Part shown: one piece after another, positions 11,668 to 22,730 of the stretch
Layout of the letters: each line of letters starts with the position of its first letter
How positions within the stretch are numbered: the stretch's first letter is position 1
Assembly (NCBI RefSeq): GCF_954871325.1
Contig: NC_088775.1
Span: 84,111,561 to 84,175,560 of the forward strand
Direction: 5' to 3'
Length of the DNA stretch: 64,000 nucleotides
From: Gordionus sp. m RMFG-2023
Lineage: Eukaryota > Nematomorpha > Gordioida > Chordodea > Parachordodidae
Position numbers and translations under genes: made by a program
The notes under the pieces: model-generated
What the model saw: only the letters and a program-made list of their open reading frames with translations
Told to the model about the DNA's origin: nothing
Database searches by the model: none

Positions 11668-12084
11668 ATAATAAATAAAAAAATATATTTTAAAAAAAAT
11701 AAATAAAAAAAAAATATTAAAAAAAAATAATAAAAAAAAAATAATATATGAAAATTTCCCCATGATTTAATCTGTTACCGTTTAAATGATGATAATTTTG
11801 AAAAATTTTTATTATTAAAGGCTAATTTTAATTATAAATAAATATATTCTAATTGTTATTATATATTATAATATGATTCAATTACAATAAATGTATACCA
11901 TATTTATTTAATTTTTATATTAGTTAATTTTGTATCAATCAGAAATTTAAATAAGAAAAGGATCGTGATCGGGATCCTTTTTTTTAAAAAAGGTCGATCC
12001 TGGATTTCGATCCTATTTTTTTAAAAAGATCGTGATCGGGATTCGATCTTTTTAAAAGGATCAATTAACAAGCCTGATTATTTG

Positions 12085-12840
12085 ATTATAATATACAAAT
12101 TCGTTTTATAGCCGCAAAAACATTAAATATAATTTTTGTATGATCAAACTTTATTAGTAATGGTATTTTGGATTTGGATAGCTAATCATAACGATATATA
12201 AGATATAGGGGATTGACACATTTAGCAATTAAATATAATTTAATGAAATGAATATGTTTTTTAGTTAATGTTGTATTAATCAAAAAAATATATATAAATG
12301 TAAATAGCCATGGATAGGGTAACGTCTAAATTTTTTTATATAGGCCGAGCAGAGCAAAAAAATTAACGGACTGGAGGTTGGACCTTATAGTGATGCCAGT
12401 TTTATTAGTTTTTATCTTTTAAAATATTTTTTGTTCGTTTTCTTTTTTTTAAACATCGCCAATTATTACCTTTTCCAAGCGGTATTTCGTATCATCCTCA
12501 ACGACTTGAATTGAACGGGTTACCATTTATTTGGGATTACTTAATCATATCCATTTTCAATTTTATATTATTCATGAATACATTTGTAATATCCTTTTAT
12601 TAATCTTTAAATACTTAAATAATAGAAAAGAATATATTAAAAAATTTAATTAATTAAGATAATATATTATAAATTGCAGGTAATTTACAATATTTTAGAA
12701 AACTCTTCTAGATCTATTAATATATAACAGACAGCACGATTATACTATAAATATATCTTTGAATCAGTGACGAAGCAAAATAAAAAAATATATGCAAATT
12801 AAATAATATATACTTTAATTTCTAATTTTCTTAGTGTTGA
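12085..12840. other. Non-coding end of duplicated block, then unique spacer
   Basis: 12,085-12,614 matches 33,861-34,388, and homology with unit 2 stops at about 12,614. No gene. The short frames here are not shared in a codon-like way between units. Confidence 0.5.
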
Positions 12841-14701
12841 TAATTGTTGCGATATATCTTTAACCTCTTTAATTATCATAATTACTTCAAATACAATTTT
12901 GGGAATCTTCGAGATTTTTTTGGGAATCTTGGCAATACGACAAAACGCCTAATTCATAATCTTCATACGAATTGGAGGGACGATACCGATTCTTCAACCG
13001 AAAATTATAACAATAAATTTAAACTAAGCATACTTAATGGCAAATTTTTTGAAGTACTTAAGATGATCATAATAAAGAAATTCATCGTGACTTTGGTATT
13101 GACGAAAAAGTTATAGCAACTGTTATAGATAACGGCTCTAACTTTAAGAGCTTTCAAGGAGTTTGGATATTCTATGGAAGCTGTAGAGAATGACTTTGAC
13201 ATCAATGATGATGAATGTATACGAAATCATTGAAAGTATTATTTGATACTTCTTTAAAATTTATTATGAAATTGTAAATTTAGTAAAAAATTTTATTCAA
13301 ATAAAATTATTTATTTGTTTATTTAAGGGTCTAAAGAAGTTTCAATAACATTGCCTCAACACATTCGTTGTTTGTGCCATACGATAAGTCTAATTGCCAC
13401 AACAGATGTCGAGAGAACTATTAAGGATTCTCCTAACATTTCTAAAATTCATCATCCTGCAATAGCTAAATGTACTAAGCTATGGAATGCAAATAATAGG
13501 CCTAAAACTGCAGAACTTATCAAAGCAATTTTAGGAAAACAATTAGTTACACCTTGTTGCACTAGATGGAATAGTTTGTATGATAATCTTCATAGTTTAT
13601 TAAAATTTAAAGGCGAACTTCCTAAATTATGTCAAAAATTAGAATTTTCTAAGTTAAGAGATATTGAAATTCAATATTTAGAAGAATATTGCAATATAAT
13701 GGCTCCATTGGCTATAGCGATCGACAAAATACAGAGTGAAATCAACTGCTATTATGGAGAATCAGCTCCAATTTTAAAAGTCGTTAAAAAAAAATTACAA
13801 ATTAAATTCAAACCATTCTACAATTTTGCAAACCATTAGCTATTGCCATTTAAATAAAAGATTTAAAAATATATATGATTTTGATAACAATTTTAAAAGT
13901 GCATTTTTGGCAACTATTTCTCATCCCTATTTTAAAAATTGTTGGATTGATGGTGAAAAAGAAAAAAAATACCTTCAGGATTTGTTATTACATGAAGTTT
14001 TAATTGTTTTTAAAAATAATATTGAAATTAATACTTCAACAAAATCTTCAATTGATGAAGATGATGATTACTTTTGCCTTAAAATTACCACATCCAATTT
14101 TAATAATCAATAAATGATATTGAAATAGAGGTCCTAAATTATATGAAAGATGACAGGCGGAGTATAAATATGTTAAATAGTTATAAATATATAAAAGAAA
14201 TATTTATTAAATATAACACAATATTACCCTCCTCAGCCCCCGTTGAAAGATTATTTAGCTTTGCTAATATGGTTAATAGACCAAATCGTTAAAGACTGAA
14301 CGATAAATCATTTGAGAAATTAATAATATAATATTAAAAAATAATGCTGATTTATGATGCTGATTTAATATTATTTACTAATTATATAATTATTAAATAG
14401 AATATCGTATTATCTTTTATAATAAATTTGTTATTTTCTACAATTTATTTTAAATATTTTTTTATAAATTTATATTATAGATAAGAAAATAAAGCTTTAT
14501 ACATTTTTATTTTGACTATTTAAAGTTTTTTAAAAAATCTTGTTAGATACTTTTTTTTTAAAAAAAATACAAGTATCTTGTATCTTATATCTTATTGAAA
14601 TTTTTCAAAAGTATCTAGTATCTTGTATCTTAAATACAAAATTTTATAAAGTATCTATATCTGTATCCGAATACAATTTTCTGAAAATTTGCCCAACCCT
14701 G
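12841..14701 (+). mobile_element. hAT transposon remnant with transposase pseudogene
   Basis: The right end is recognisable: subterminal GTATC/GATAC-type repeats (14,540-14,680), then a terminus reading gcccaaccctg ending at 14,701, the complement of a common hAT start CAGGGTTGGGC. No matching left terminus is seen, so the left side is truncated or unrecognised. Confidence 0.7.
13076..14334 (+). pseudogene. hAT transposase, broken
   Basis: Pieces in order: IHRDFGIDEKVIATVIDNGS (about 13,080-13,140), the block containing RCLCHTISLIATTD and CCTRWNSLYDNL in the open segment 13,346-13,839, then a frameshift at about 13,826-13,839 and a second open segment to 14,113. The C-terminal dimerisation block [20 protein letters not shown] follows at about 14,228-14,292, closed by a stop in its middle. 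Order and motifs are those of hAT DDE transposases, including the tryptophan-bearing TRWNS motif. The N-terminal zinc finger is not found. The relative at 34,590-35,360 shares the FIKYNT lead-in to the C-terminal block. Confidence 0.8.
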
Positions 14702-15159
14702 CCTAAACCTAATACTCTACACTCATTGGATGGTTATTTAATTTATTGTTGCTCAACGTAAGTTTTAAACATTATTTTTTATATATTATCTTAACATTAT
14801 GTTATTATATTTATTTAAGCCGAGTTATATTATTTACTTCTCATTATTATTTCAAATAAAATTAATATAGCCAATATTTTCCTTCCATAATCAAATTTTA
14901 TTTTAATCGGGCATGGGCTTTTTACCTCTCTTTTTATTTTCCCATAGGCGTTTAAGTAAGGGACTTTGCCTCTTGCGCGCACATTAAACTGTGGCCTGCC
15001 CAAAAAACGTAGATGGTCCTCTTATTTAATTATTTCCCATTCTTTTATCCCAGTTAGATGGGCTCTTATGAGAGAACCAAGCGTTGCTCTGTTATATATA
15101 TATATATATCTTTGATATATATATATGACATTTTAGGGCTAGTGCGCTTAATATCACGT
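14702..15159. other. Unassigned spacer with TA microsatellite
   Basis: No gene recognised. A TA-rich microsatellite lies at about 15,093-15,128. Confidence 0.4.
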
Positions 15160-16330
15160 ATTTGGAAAACTATCTTATTGCAAAATATTAATATATATTA
15201 CAATATTTGGAATAATTCAAATTATATACCAAAAAATTATCAAAAATAATATAGAATTAACAGTTGATATAAAGAGCTATTGCAAAGATGTTATAAACTA
15301 TAATCACCTAGAAAGGAATAAAGTTGTTAAATGTGAATTTTATTAAACTTTTTTTGAATATTAGTAACAAGATATTTATCTTTATGCCCAATATTTGGGC
15401 GTATCTCAAGATTAACCTAACAATTTTATATCTTTTAGTTCAAGCAAAAATATACCCTTGAAATATTTGAATGATGACTATTGTGATGTGAAGATGGATC
15501 TGATGAACCTTCAACATCTTCATGTAGGGGAAATAATTATTTTTCAAATAGATTACAAAGTTTCAATTTATTTTTAAGATTTTTTTGTGACTATCAGTTG
15601 CCATTATTAAATGGCAAAAATATTTTTCATGTAAATTGTATATTCAACTCAAGTAGATGATGGAATATGTGATTGTTTGGATGCCTCTGAGGAGTGGAGC
15701 GATAGGATTGTAAAATAACTTTGCAATAGAAAGGAATCAAGCAATATAGGTTTCTATATTGCTTGATTCCTTTCTATAAACCATTTCAAATTTGAAGAAA
15801 ATGAAAAATTAAGAGGCAGAAGAATAAAGCAGTTATATATCAAGCAAGCAATAATAAATCATATTTTGCCAGATGTAACAAAACAATTTTTTTATATATT
15901 AATTAATTTGTAGCTATATGGTATGAAAAATGAATATTATCATTTGAAAAAAAAGGTGTGTTAATTACAAATTTTATCAATATATCATATTTGTCCATTT
16001 AAAGAAAGCAAACAAATTAAATTATTACCAGATGGGGAAAAGAGTGTCCTAAATATTGGTAGAAAAAGTATTTGGTTAAAACCTAACCAGATTTTAATTT
16101 ATGATGGTGATTCATCCACATATCCAAATATTAATAAAATGTTTCAAAATATTACAATTAAAGGCAGACATAGCATTGTGAGAATTCTACTATTTTAATT
16201 TATTATTCATATTTTATTATATAGTTAAATTGTGCTGTTCAGAAGATAAAATCTTGACTTTAATTGAAAATGAACCCTGTTTTTATACATTCAACATATT
16301 AACACCACAGCATTTTGATAGCAATAATGT
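15160..16330 (+). pseudogene. Glucosidase II beta-like pseudogene (unit 1 copy)
   Basis: Aligns with the intact gene at 37,659-38,855 from just after its start codon. The ATG itself lies outside the matched region and is absent here. Damage includes a one-base loss in the first Asp/Cys-rich repeat (near 15,485), altered bases at several codons, and replacement of the start of exon 2 by an inverted copy of neighbouring sequence (15,726-15,777). The MRH-domain exon is recognisable at about 15,930-16,190. Copy-specific decay, with the partner intact, says this duplicate was released from constraint. Confidence 0.85.
15725..15778. repeat. Perfect hairpin created inside the pseudogene
   Basis: Two 23-base arms (15,726-15,748 and 15,755-15,777) are exact reverse complements with a 6-base centre. 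The intact paralogue at about 38,259 has only the left arm followed by normal exon sequence, so the right arm is a templated inverted copy that replaced about 25 bases. Confidence 0.9.
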
Positions 16331-16841
16331 ATATATGCCATATAAAATGTTAAATTCATTAATTGTTGATAATATAAGTGATCTAATCATGTGATAATTA
16401 AAGAACATATCTTTTAAATGGAGGTCGTAAAAATTAGCAGATAGTTTTAAATCTAAAAGATTATAGCCTATGACATTTTATAGACTAGCCAGTCACACGT
16501 AGAATCCTTGGATCAGGAATTATAGACCAATATATTTGATTTTAAACAATAGTTGGTCAATGCTCAAAATTAATAATTAACTCTTCATAAATTAAACATT
16601 TTTTACAGTCACATTAGTATAATCTACTTTGGGCCTAATTTCTCAAGCCCAGCAAATTTATTTAAAAAAATTTTCCCAGCCCAATCAGAACGCCTGACCC
16701 AAATTAATTTAAATATAAAAATTACCTTTACCTAATTTTTTTATATATAAAATATAAGATATATATAAAAGTTAACACCTGGTTTGGTTTCCTACAAATT
16801 AAAATTTATTTATTATAAAAAAAATAAATATCCTAAAAAAC
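16331..16841. other. Duplicated 3' flank with a unit 1-only insertion
   Basis: Matches 38,860-39,141 except for an extra stretch of about 220 bases at about 16,524-16,745. The extra stretch includes ttgggcctaatttctcaagc, as in the G+C-rich hAT MITEs at 30,557 and 44,112. Its exact ends are unclear. Confidence 0.5.
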
Positions 16842-17628
16842 CAGGGTTTCGATAGCGGTTCGGTTCGTTACAGTTTTTAGTTTAAAATTTTATAAAGGTT
16901 TTGTTCCATTCCGGTTTTTTTTAAAAATCCATATTGGTTTGGTTCGGTTTATAATTTATAACGGTTCTTTTCGGGTTGTTCCGGTTTTTATAAATTTGAT
17001 TTAAAAAAAAATTAATCATAAACCGTATATATTAATCTTAGAGAAAATCTTTTTAATTTATATTTTTATTTCTTATTTAATTTAACCATTATAATCTAAT
17101 AAAAATTTTAATTAAACTTAGAATAAATAAATACGACAAATTAATTTTTTTATTTCACAAATAAATAAGATAAAAACAAACATTCGTAAATATAATGAGG
17201 AATAAAATAGCGCATAAATATAATGAAATTTATACTATTTATGTTTAAAAAGAATTAGAACGGATAACTAAAATATTTTCTAATATTTCAGGATTTATTT
17301 AGTTCTCTGGTAAGAAAGTATAAACTTAAGGCTAAAAAATGCTCTTTATATGGATACCTGCATAGCTGGAACTGCTAGCAAATTATAGCTAATTTATAAC
17401 TGGCATACTATTCTTTACATTTTCCCAATAATACAAAAGATTAGTATTTTTCTAATCTTTCTATATTATCAAAGATCGAATTATATATTTTATTTCTATA
17501 TATTTATTATAATTTTCTCCCTGAGAATTATTTATATTAAGGCATTCTGACTTTAATAAATCTTCAAAATCATTATCTAAATTATCTTTCGAATATAAAT
17601 CCGTAGGAATATTATCTAGAATTTCAAT
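16842..17628. mobile_element. hAT element truncated at the duplication junction
   Basis: Starts cagggtttcgat and matches 39,142-39,892 of the complete copy. It stops abruptly at about 17,628, where gypsy sequence begins. This is the junction between unit 1 and unit 2. Confidence 0.8.
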
Positions 17629-17634
17629 TGATAA

Positions 17635-20040
17635 AATTGTTAGATATATATAAATAAGGAGATAACATTATGAATAACAACATTAAAGATGAAGCCTTAG
17701 GTTAAAATGACATTAAGACTAGTTTAGAAATTAAACATGATTTTGTTAAAACTGAGAAGTCAAACACCAGAGTTTTTGATTAGATATGGAAGTAACATAG
17801 AAGAAAACAATTTATTAAGAGATATAAGGCCAATATAGGTGACGTCGATTGAAGTCAAGTAACAATGAATTAAGAATAAGGTAGAACCTGACATTGTTGA
17901 GAATAGGTTCAGTAATAAAATATAGGATATATCATAAGTACAATGAAGTTTTTAAAGACAAATTAGGTACTCTAAAATATTTTGAGGTAGATATAAGATT
18001 AATGGGAAATTACAGCATAAATTTTGTAGCATAAGAAGATTAGCTATTTCTTGGATAGAGGTAATAGATAAAGAACTAGGCAAATGTGAAGAAGTTATAA
18101 TAAGACCAATATTTCATAGTGTATGGGCGATACCATTGGTTCTTATAAGAAAACAGGATAACAGTTTAAGACTATACATATATAGGGTATCTGTAAACCA
18201 TTGGTTAATGACTGTGAAATATCTGTTTCCTAGAATAGATTACTGGCTAATTTAAAGGGAGCAACAATTTTTCGAAAATAGATTTTTCTAATGCCTACTC
18301 ACAAATTAAAGTAAATGAGAAATTAACGACTACGATGCATAAAGATTTGTTTGCATTCTGCAGATAGCCTTTTGGGTTAAAAATATCAGCCCCAATATTT
18401 TAAAGTACTATAGCGGCTATGTTCCAAGGATTTGTGTAATCATGTATTATTTAGATGACGTTATTCGATATCATGTAGAACAGAACAAGTGCATGATACG
18501 AGATTAATTAAAGTATTAGATATAATATTTGAAAATGGTCTGAGAGTTGATATGAAAAAAAAGTGTTTTTGGAGTAAAGTAAGTAACGTACTTAGATCAT
18601 GTAATAAAGGGAAATAAAATTTATCCCATTTCATAGAATATAGATAAGATTATGATGAGCATGAGAACACCGAGTAATAAGATGGAATTACAAGCTTTCT
18701 TAGCTAAAACTTATTATCATCGTTTCATAAGCTAAACCGTTGTACAAGTTGTTAAAGAAAAATATGGGGAAAAGAACAAGATGCAAGTTTTGTAATTAAA
18801 ATAAACATGACAGATAAAATTCTGAATTGTTTATACGAGGATTTCAATATTATATTAGCAATGGAAGCATCTAATGAAGATATAGGACGAGCCTTCTTGC
18901 AAATCATTGATAATGTTGAGAAACCTATCTTATTTTTATCCAAACTAATCATTAAAAAGGAAGCTTTAGAAGTTAAGTTTGGTTATCAAAGTGCAAAGAA
19001 TATCTGATTGAAAGGAGATTCTTATTATACGTGGATCACAAGCCGTTAGTTTATTTGTTTAAAAATGACAATAAAGACTATTTCACCCAGACTGCAAAAA
19101 TGGTTGTTATTGGTAAGTAGCTTCGATTCTGAAATAAGGTTCAGAACGGTAGACTAAATTGTTTACCAAATATTTCATCAAGCTGTTTGTCAAGGAAATG
19201 GAAAATGAAGCAGTGGTTTATAGCATTTTTTTCTTAGAAGATAAATTATAATAACATAATATCTTTCAAGAGAAAAGCTGATAACTTTTGAGCTAGTCGA
19301 TAAGGTATCTAAGCAAGATAAAGAATTAATGAGAATAAAAGCATGTTTGAAAGGTGATATAGAATATTGAAAGGTGATATAGAATAAAAAGGCGAAGTTA
19401 AATAGTTCATAAACGCGAAGAGTGATTTTAACAAATTGTGCTGTGTAATGATAAGATATCATTTAGTTATACCTTATTTATAAAGGAAAGATATTTTAGC
19501 AGCAGTGTATGCCAGTCATCAAGCACAGAAAGAATGAAGAATAAAGCATGAGAGTATAATTGATGGTCTAAAATGAATAGCTAGACAGAAGAAGTAACTA
19601 AGAGTTGTGATACATGTAACAAGTGGTCTAATGTACCAGCAAGAAACAAAGAAGATAAATGGCCAGAGACCGGCATTCCATGCGAAAGGAATAATGTAGA
19701 TTTTAAGAGAAGAAAAAATACTTTATCATGGTAGATTTCAAAATGATTAGATTGTAAGCAGCTTTCTAGTTTTTCAACAAGAATAGCCATAGATAAGATA
19801 AAAGATTTTGAAGGAAAATATGGATTAATGAAAATGTTAATATTAGATGGTGCTTTTTAAGGCAGAACATTTAGTAAATTGCGAAAAATGGAAGGTTCAA
19901 CATGTAGTTACACCACCACATTACCCAAGAAGCAATGGGCAATATGAACGCATGTTTCTATTGGTAAGAGTCTGGTTAAACTAATTTGAATATTTTTAAA
20001 TAAAATATAGGGAGAAAGCGTAAATTAATAGACGGCTGGT
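17635..20040 (+). mobile_element. Ty3/gypsy LTR-retrotransposon fossil, unit 2 copy
   Basis: Decayed pol remnant with reverse transcriptase (around 17,990-18,600), RNase H (around 18,820-19,180) and integrase (around 19,500-19,960) regions. It is heavily broken, with many breaks, and no LTRs are recognised. It is paralogous to 1-1,440 and an older relative of the element at 20,588-26,368. Confidence 0.85.
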
Positions 20041-20587
20041 GAAAATAAGAATAAAGAATTAAGTGGTATTCTCCAAAATAGGAAAGTATGACCCCTGTTT
20101 AAATTGGCTAATAGTGCTATTGCCTCAACATTCCATCTTCCTCTTCTTTATACTGTTATTCCCCAATCTATTTGGGATTTTTAAAACGCATCCTATTCTT
20201 CCATATGGCTCGGCTTTGGGCAATATCAACAGCAACTTTCTTATCCAACATTTCCTTGCGGATTTGAGAAATCCAAGTTAGTCGTAGCCTGACTCTTGCT
20301 CGTTAGTCCTTAATTTCAAGATCGAGAACTTATTTATTTATTTTAGTTGAGTTACAATTCTCAATACATGCCCTTACCATGTAAGTCTGCTCTCCTTTAT
20401 CTCTTCCGAGAAGGGAGATAAACCATTCTTTTTTCTCAAGCTATCATTGATCATACAATCATCTTGGTGTAACCCAGATTTTTCAACGCTATTAGCAGGA
20501 AATTCTATTTTACGCATTGAATTTGATATGACAAGCCCCTATTTTTCTCTAATTCTAGAAATACAATCGCTCTCTGTGTAAGCTAAT
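20041..20587. other. Non-coding duplicated spacer
   Basis: Matches 1,450-1,985. The target duplication of the following gypsy element (ctaat) ends at 20,587. Confidence 0.6.
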
Positions 20588-20918
20588 TGTTGTAATTATT
20601 CAATTTTTCCTAATTTTTTTTATATTGTTATGTAATTATTTTTTTATATTATAATTTTTTTATATTTGAATATTAGAATTAGTTATTATTATATTATAAT
20701 TTTAGTTGGGCATTGTTAGTTCGCCATTCAAATTTGCAATTTGAATATTAAAAAGATATATATAGAGGAAACAAAATTATTAAAATTTAATTTCGATATT
20801 TTTTTTAATTCATCCAATAATTATTATTCCAAGACAAAAATAAAGGTTTAATTATATATATATATTTTAATATTTAATCTTTCTTTTTTTTATAATAATA
20901 AAACGTCAAAATCCAACA
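20588..20918 (+). repeat. 5' LTR
   Basis: 331 bases, TG...CA, nearly identical to 26,041-26,368 apart from scattered substitutions and small indels in A/T runs. Confidence 0.93.
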
Positions 20919-20919
20919 C

Positions 20920-20936
20920 TGGTCCGAAGTGTATAC
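20920..20936 (+). promoter_or_regulatory. Primer-binding site of the gypsy element
   Basis: tggtccgaagtgtatac starts two bases after the 5' LTR. The leading TGG pairs with a tRNA CCA end. Which tRNA cannot be told without the host tRNA set. Confidence 0.65.
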
Positions 20937-22402
20937 ATACTCAGGGACCGCAGATATTCAGTCTATTAAATAGACTATACAATTAAATTTAGAAGAAATA
21001 AATTGTGATTAGAAGTCAATTTTTTTTATATATCAGCGTATTTAAGGTAAAAAAAAATATATATATTTTCTTTTTTTATTTTTAATGCCGTTTTATGCTT
21101 TTATTTTAATCATAATATTAGTTACATTGTTGTATAATTTTGGCCGCAGCATTAAGTTATTTGTGATTAAAATTATTTTGAATTCTTTGTAATGTATCTA
21201 AGTCAAATTATTTTAAGGAATTTATTGTTGGAAAATATAGTGGTAATAATATTTTCGGTAATAGTTTTAGCATTTTTATTAGGTTTAATTTTAGGTAGAA
21301 ATACATCGTACATCAAAATAGAAAATAAGGAATTAGATAAGATAAAAAATATATTAAATGAGGAAAATAAGGAGAGAAACATAAACATTGCTAGAAGTAC
21401 AGAGAATTTCAGACGAATTAGTTGCTATAGTTGTGGTCAGCCAGGCCATATGTCGCGTGATTGTTAATTAACAAAGGATTTGAAATGCGCGAGATGTGGC
21501 AAGAATGGTCATTTAGCTATAAGATGTAGATTAAACAATAATAATTGTGAGATGTAATATTTGTGGCCAGGATGGACACACTCAAGAGAAATGTAAAAAA
21601 TGACTAAGAAAGAAATATTTTAATAATGAATTTTGTAATAATAATAATATTTTTAATGTTGATAATTTAATAGCAAATAAGAATAAATATTTTAATTTTA
21701 ATAATAAATTTGGTAATAATAGTTTTTCTAATTTTAGTTCAGGTAAGAATAAGCATTTTAATTTTAATGATTGATTTGATAATTATAATAATTTTTTTAA
21801 TGTTAAAAATAAGTATTTTAATTTTAATAATGATAATTTGGATAATGTGGATATGAGTGCAAGTAAGAATAATTATTGTAATATGAACGATAAATTTTGT
21901 GATAATAAAAAGTGTTTTAACGGTGATAATTATAATTCAAGCGATATTAATAGAAGTGATATAAAAATAAAAAGTAGAGATTTTGAAATATATAAAATTA
22001 AAAATGCAACTTGTGTAGATGTACGAAAAATGGAATTAGAGAATTTTTTAATGAAGAATAGATGCCCGAGAGTAAAGATAAACATGGATGAAGCAGAAAT
22101 TTGTTTTTTATTAGATACAGGAGCAGAAATTAGTTTGTTAAGTATTAAGGATTTTATGAGATTTTGGCCAGAGAAAGAATTTGTTACAAAAAAGATAAGA
22201 GCCAAACAATTGGATGGTAACGTGGTGAAAATTTTAGGGTATTATAGGGTAAGGTTACCAGGAGTTAATAAAAGTATAAATTTGTGGATAACTACGTTGA
22301 AGATTGAACCAATTTTAGGTTGGTGTGATATAAGAACGTTAGGTCCAGTTTATAATTGGTGGAATTTTTCGAAACTATCCCTGGAAGTAATGATGAAAAT
22401 AG

Positions 22403-22730
22403 TGAAATAATAAGGAGTGATTTTGAGAAAATTAAGTTACCTAGTATAGAAGATAAACAAGAATTAGTTCACGATAAACTTAGAAATCGAACAACAGAAT
22501 TTATTGATAATAGTTAAAAAATAAGGAGTGATTTCGAGAGAATTAAGTTACCTAGTATAGAAGATAAACAAGAATTAGTTCTCGATAAACTTAGAAATGA
22601 ACAACAGAATTTGTTGATAATAGTAAAATAATAAGAAGTGATTTCGATAGATTTAAGTTACCGATTATAGAGGATAAACAAAATTAGTTCTCGATAAACT
22701 TAGAAATCGAACACCAGAGTTTTTGATTAA
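22403..22730 (+). repeat. Three tandem copies of a unit of about 110 bases within the gypsy element
   Basis: Each copy contains aagttacctagtatagaaga or a close variant, followed by a ctcgataaacttagaaat-type stretch. It lies between the protease and reverse transcriptase regions. Confidence 0.8.

Larger units (their letters stand above)
10631..11779. mobile_element. Foldback-type element nested in the hAT
   Basis: The ends are inverted copies of about 38 bases: gattaaatcatggggaaat at 10,639 and its complement atttccccatgatttaatc at 11,754. Further inverted matches lie inside (attgcgactttat near 10,950; ataaagtcgcaattat near 11,290; and an actttcatat / atatgaaagt pair). The left arm holds long T/A runs at 10,670-10,790. 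The right arm holds a tandem array at 11,474-11,667. Related hAT DNA (60,350-60,440) lacks the insert, although some hAT sequence beside it was also lost. No coding capacity. The superfamily is uncertain. Confidence 0.65.
9344..12076 (+). mobile_element. Internally deleted hAT element with exact 8-base target duplication
   Basis: Terminal repeats are cagagttgttaa (start) and ttaacaagcctg (end). The flanks are perfect copies of attatttg at 9,336-9,343 and 12,077-12,084. Unit 2 has the unoccupied site at about 33,851-33,860. Coding remnants match the larger relative at 52,045-60,748. A degraded BED-finger exon starts near 9,685, and the block NWPFINLPQNLLLKERLIAH lies at 10,365-10,560. A C-terminal remnant follows at about 11,780-11,840. 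The central catalytic exons are missing, so this copy cannot move by itself. A further long-inverted-repeat element sits inside it at 10,631-11,779. Confidence 0.88.
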
